The notes under the pieces were generated by a model. That model worked only from the letters and a program-made list of their open reading frames with translations. It made no database searches and was not told where the DNA came from. A program made the translations under genes and the position numbers. Source: Anatilimnocola aggregata (lineage in GTDB: Bacteria; Planctomycetota; Planctomycetia; Pirellulales; Pirellulaceae). From it: a stretch of DNA of 64,000 nt. The stretch spans positions 6,138,001 through 6,202,000 of the forward strand of contig NZ_CP036274.1 in NCBI RefSeq assembly GCF_007747655.1, given 5' to 3'. Below, one piece after another: positions 63,106 to 64,000 of this stretch; within the stretch, counting starts at the first letter, position 1, and each line of letters opens with the position of its first letter.

Positions 63106-64000
63106 CTAGTGTTTCGCGGTTGGTGATTGCAAGCGGCACGGCTTGAGCACGACGGCCGCTGTGGCCGGAATTCGCCAATTGAAATCTTCGGTTTCGAGCG
63201 GGGGCGTTCCCAATCCGCCATACTTCGGATCCTCACTCGACCAGAGTTCTTCCCATTCGCAATCAGGCGGCGGCGCGAGCAATGGCTCCGGAGCTGGATC
63301 GCATTGCAAATCACGCCCCAAATTAATGACCAGCAGGCGATCGTCGATGTTGTCGCCGAAGAACCGCAGGACGAAGGCATCCTGGCTGAGAACTGCGCCA
63401 TCGAAGCGATTGCGATCCTGCAGTCGAAAGCAGGGCTCTTCGCGGCGTAAGCGGAGCAGATCGCGGTGCAAGTCGTACATCGGTCGATTCGTTTCCACTT
63501 CCGACCAATCGAGAATGCACTTCTCGAACGTTTCCACTTCCCCGGGGGCGGGCAGAATCGACCGCATCTCTTCGGTGGCGAGACTCGGGAATTGGGCCAG
63601 GAACTTCAATCGCCCTTCGCGAATCAGCGTGTTCAGCTCGGGCTTATGATCGGCAAAGAACAAAAACGGCGCGCTCGAAGTGAACTCTTGCCCTTGAAAG
63701 AGCATCGGTGTGTTCGGCGCGAGGAGCAGCAATGTGGTGATTGCCTTGTAGGCACCACTGCTCGTCATGTGATGCAACCGCAAACCATTGGCCGAGTTGG
63801 CAACCTGGTCATGATTCTGCAAAAAGGTGATGAACTGCGGAGGCGCAAGATCGAGCGAGTAATCACCGCGACGAGCTTTTTGCCACTTGTAGCGCTGCCC
63901 CTGATAGAGAAAGCCCCACTTCACCGCGGAGACTAGTTCCTGAGCGCTCCCCTTATAGTCGCTGAAGTACGCTTCGCTGTGGCCCGTGGTGGCCACGCGC
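63106..64000 (-). CDS. treZ: Malto-oligosyltrehalose trehalohydrolase, C-terminal part (5' end outside window)
   Basis: About 298 residues are visible and the frame runs off the right edge. The sequence FITFLQNHDQVANSANG contains the GH13 transition-state Asp region, and PMLFQGQEFTSSAPFLFFADH is characteristic of TreZ. The C-terminal beta domain is present. TreZ releases trehalose from maltooligosyl-trehalose made by TreY. With the debranching enzyme 20 bases downstream, this points to glycogen-to-trehalose conversion. Confidence 0.93.
   Translation of the reverse strand, partial: RVATTGHSEAYFSDYKGSAQELVSAVKWGFLYQGQRYKWQKARRGDYSLDLAPPQFITFLQNHDQVANSANGLRLHHMTSSGAYKAITTLLLLAPNTPMLFQGQEFTSSAPFLFFADHKPELNTLIREGRLKFLAQFPSLATEEMRSILPAPGEVETFEKCILDWSEVETNRPMYDLHRDLLRLRREEPCFRLQDRNRFDGAVLSQDAFVLRFFGDNIDDRLLVINLGRDLQCDPAPEPLLAPPPDCEWEELWSSEDPKYGGLGTPPLETEDFNWRIPATAAVVLKPCRLQSPTAKH

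Noticed and set aside
1-64000. CRISPR arrays, tRNA or rRNA genes, prophage or insertion sequences
   Set aside because: No regularly spaced direct repeats, tRNA cloverleaf sequences, rRNA segments, transposase or phage structural genes were seen on reading the gaps; the window is metabolic, envelope and efflux genes.

Overview
The window looks like chromosomal DNA of a GC-rich planctomycete, most likely Pirellulales-like. The evidence is the density of families typical of that phylum: a PVC-type heme protein with HEAT repeats, PSD1/DUF1549/DUF1553 proteins each tied to DUF1501 proteins, two DUF1559 pseudopilin-like proteins, and a small membrane protein starting with an NPYESP motif. I see no rRNA, tRNA, CRISPR array, phage module or intact insertion sequence.

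Layout. 1-2430: end of a MoxR/Bat-type locus (DUF58 fragment, membrane protein, vWA protein). 2537-5875: large secreted PVC heme protein. 5991-9682: purH, a zinc-ribbon unknown, a CYTH phosphohydrolase and a DUF374 acyltransferase. 9768-10883: queD and queC. 10884-11889: a poorly coding stretch with one small membrane protein. 11890-20938: a two-armed cluster for reductive pyrimidine catabolism. The left arm encodes a cytosine deaminase, an N-carbamoyl-beta-alanine amidohydrolase-like enzyme and a semialdehyde dehydrogenase. The right arm encodes a class III aminotransferase, dihydropyrimidinase, an NCS1 permease and a PreA-like dihydropyrimidine dehydrogenase. Together they predict cytosine to uracil to dihydrouracil to N-carbamoyl-beta-alanine to beta-alanine to malonate semialdehyde to acetyl-CoA. 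The PreA-like protein lacks the C-terminal ferredoxin segment, and no preT lies nearby.

21081-28970: aquaporin, GNAT acetyltransferase, a glycerophosphodiesterase/penicillin-acylase fusion diverging from a DUF1501 gene, an isochorismatase-fold hydrolase and a YebC-family regulator. 29010-36764: a LysR gene diverging from a PSD1-DUF1501-aminotransferase operon, then a DUF1559 protein and a small lipoprotein. 36802-43218: a LamG-DUF1549-DUF1553 protein preceded by two dyad repeats, and a GntR/LacI-type regulator diverging from a PhoD-like phosphatase. 43301-44284: a second DUF1559 protein.

44320-61007: two RND efflux systems. System A is adaptor plus two tandem permeases. System B is adaptor, permease, outer-membrane factor and a cysteine-rich small protein. 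Each has a divergent TetR gene with a perfect palindrome in the shared promoter region. Only B brings an outer-membrane factor, so A may share it. 61049-64000: a glycogen-debranching-type glucosidase and the 3' part of treZ.

I found no clear new defence or mobile system. The features most worth follow-up are the PreA-like enzyme without an obvious electron-transfer partner, the two-enzyme fusion at 22328-25438, the cysteine-rich protein in the RND B operon, the LysR-PSD1-DUF1501-aminotransferase operon, and several unexplained inverted repeats.
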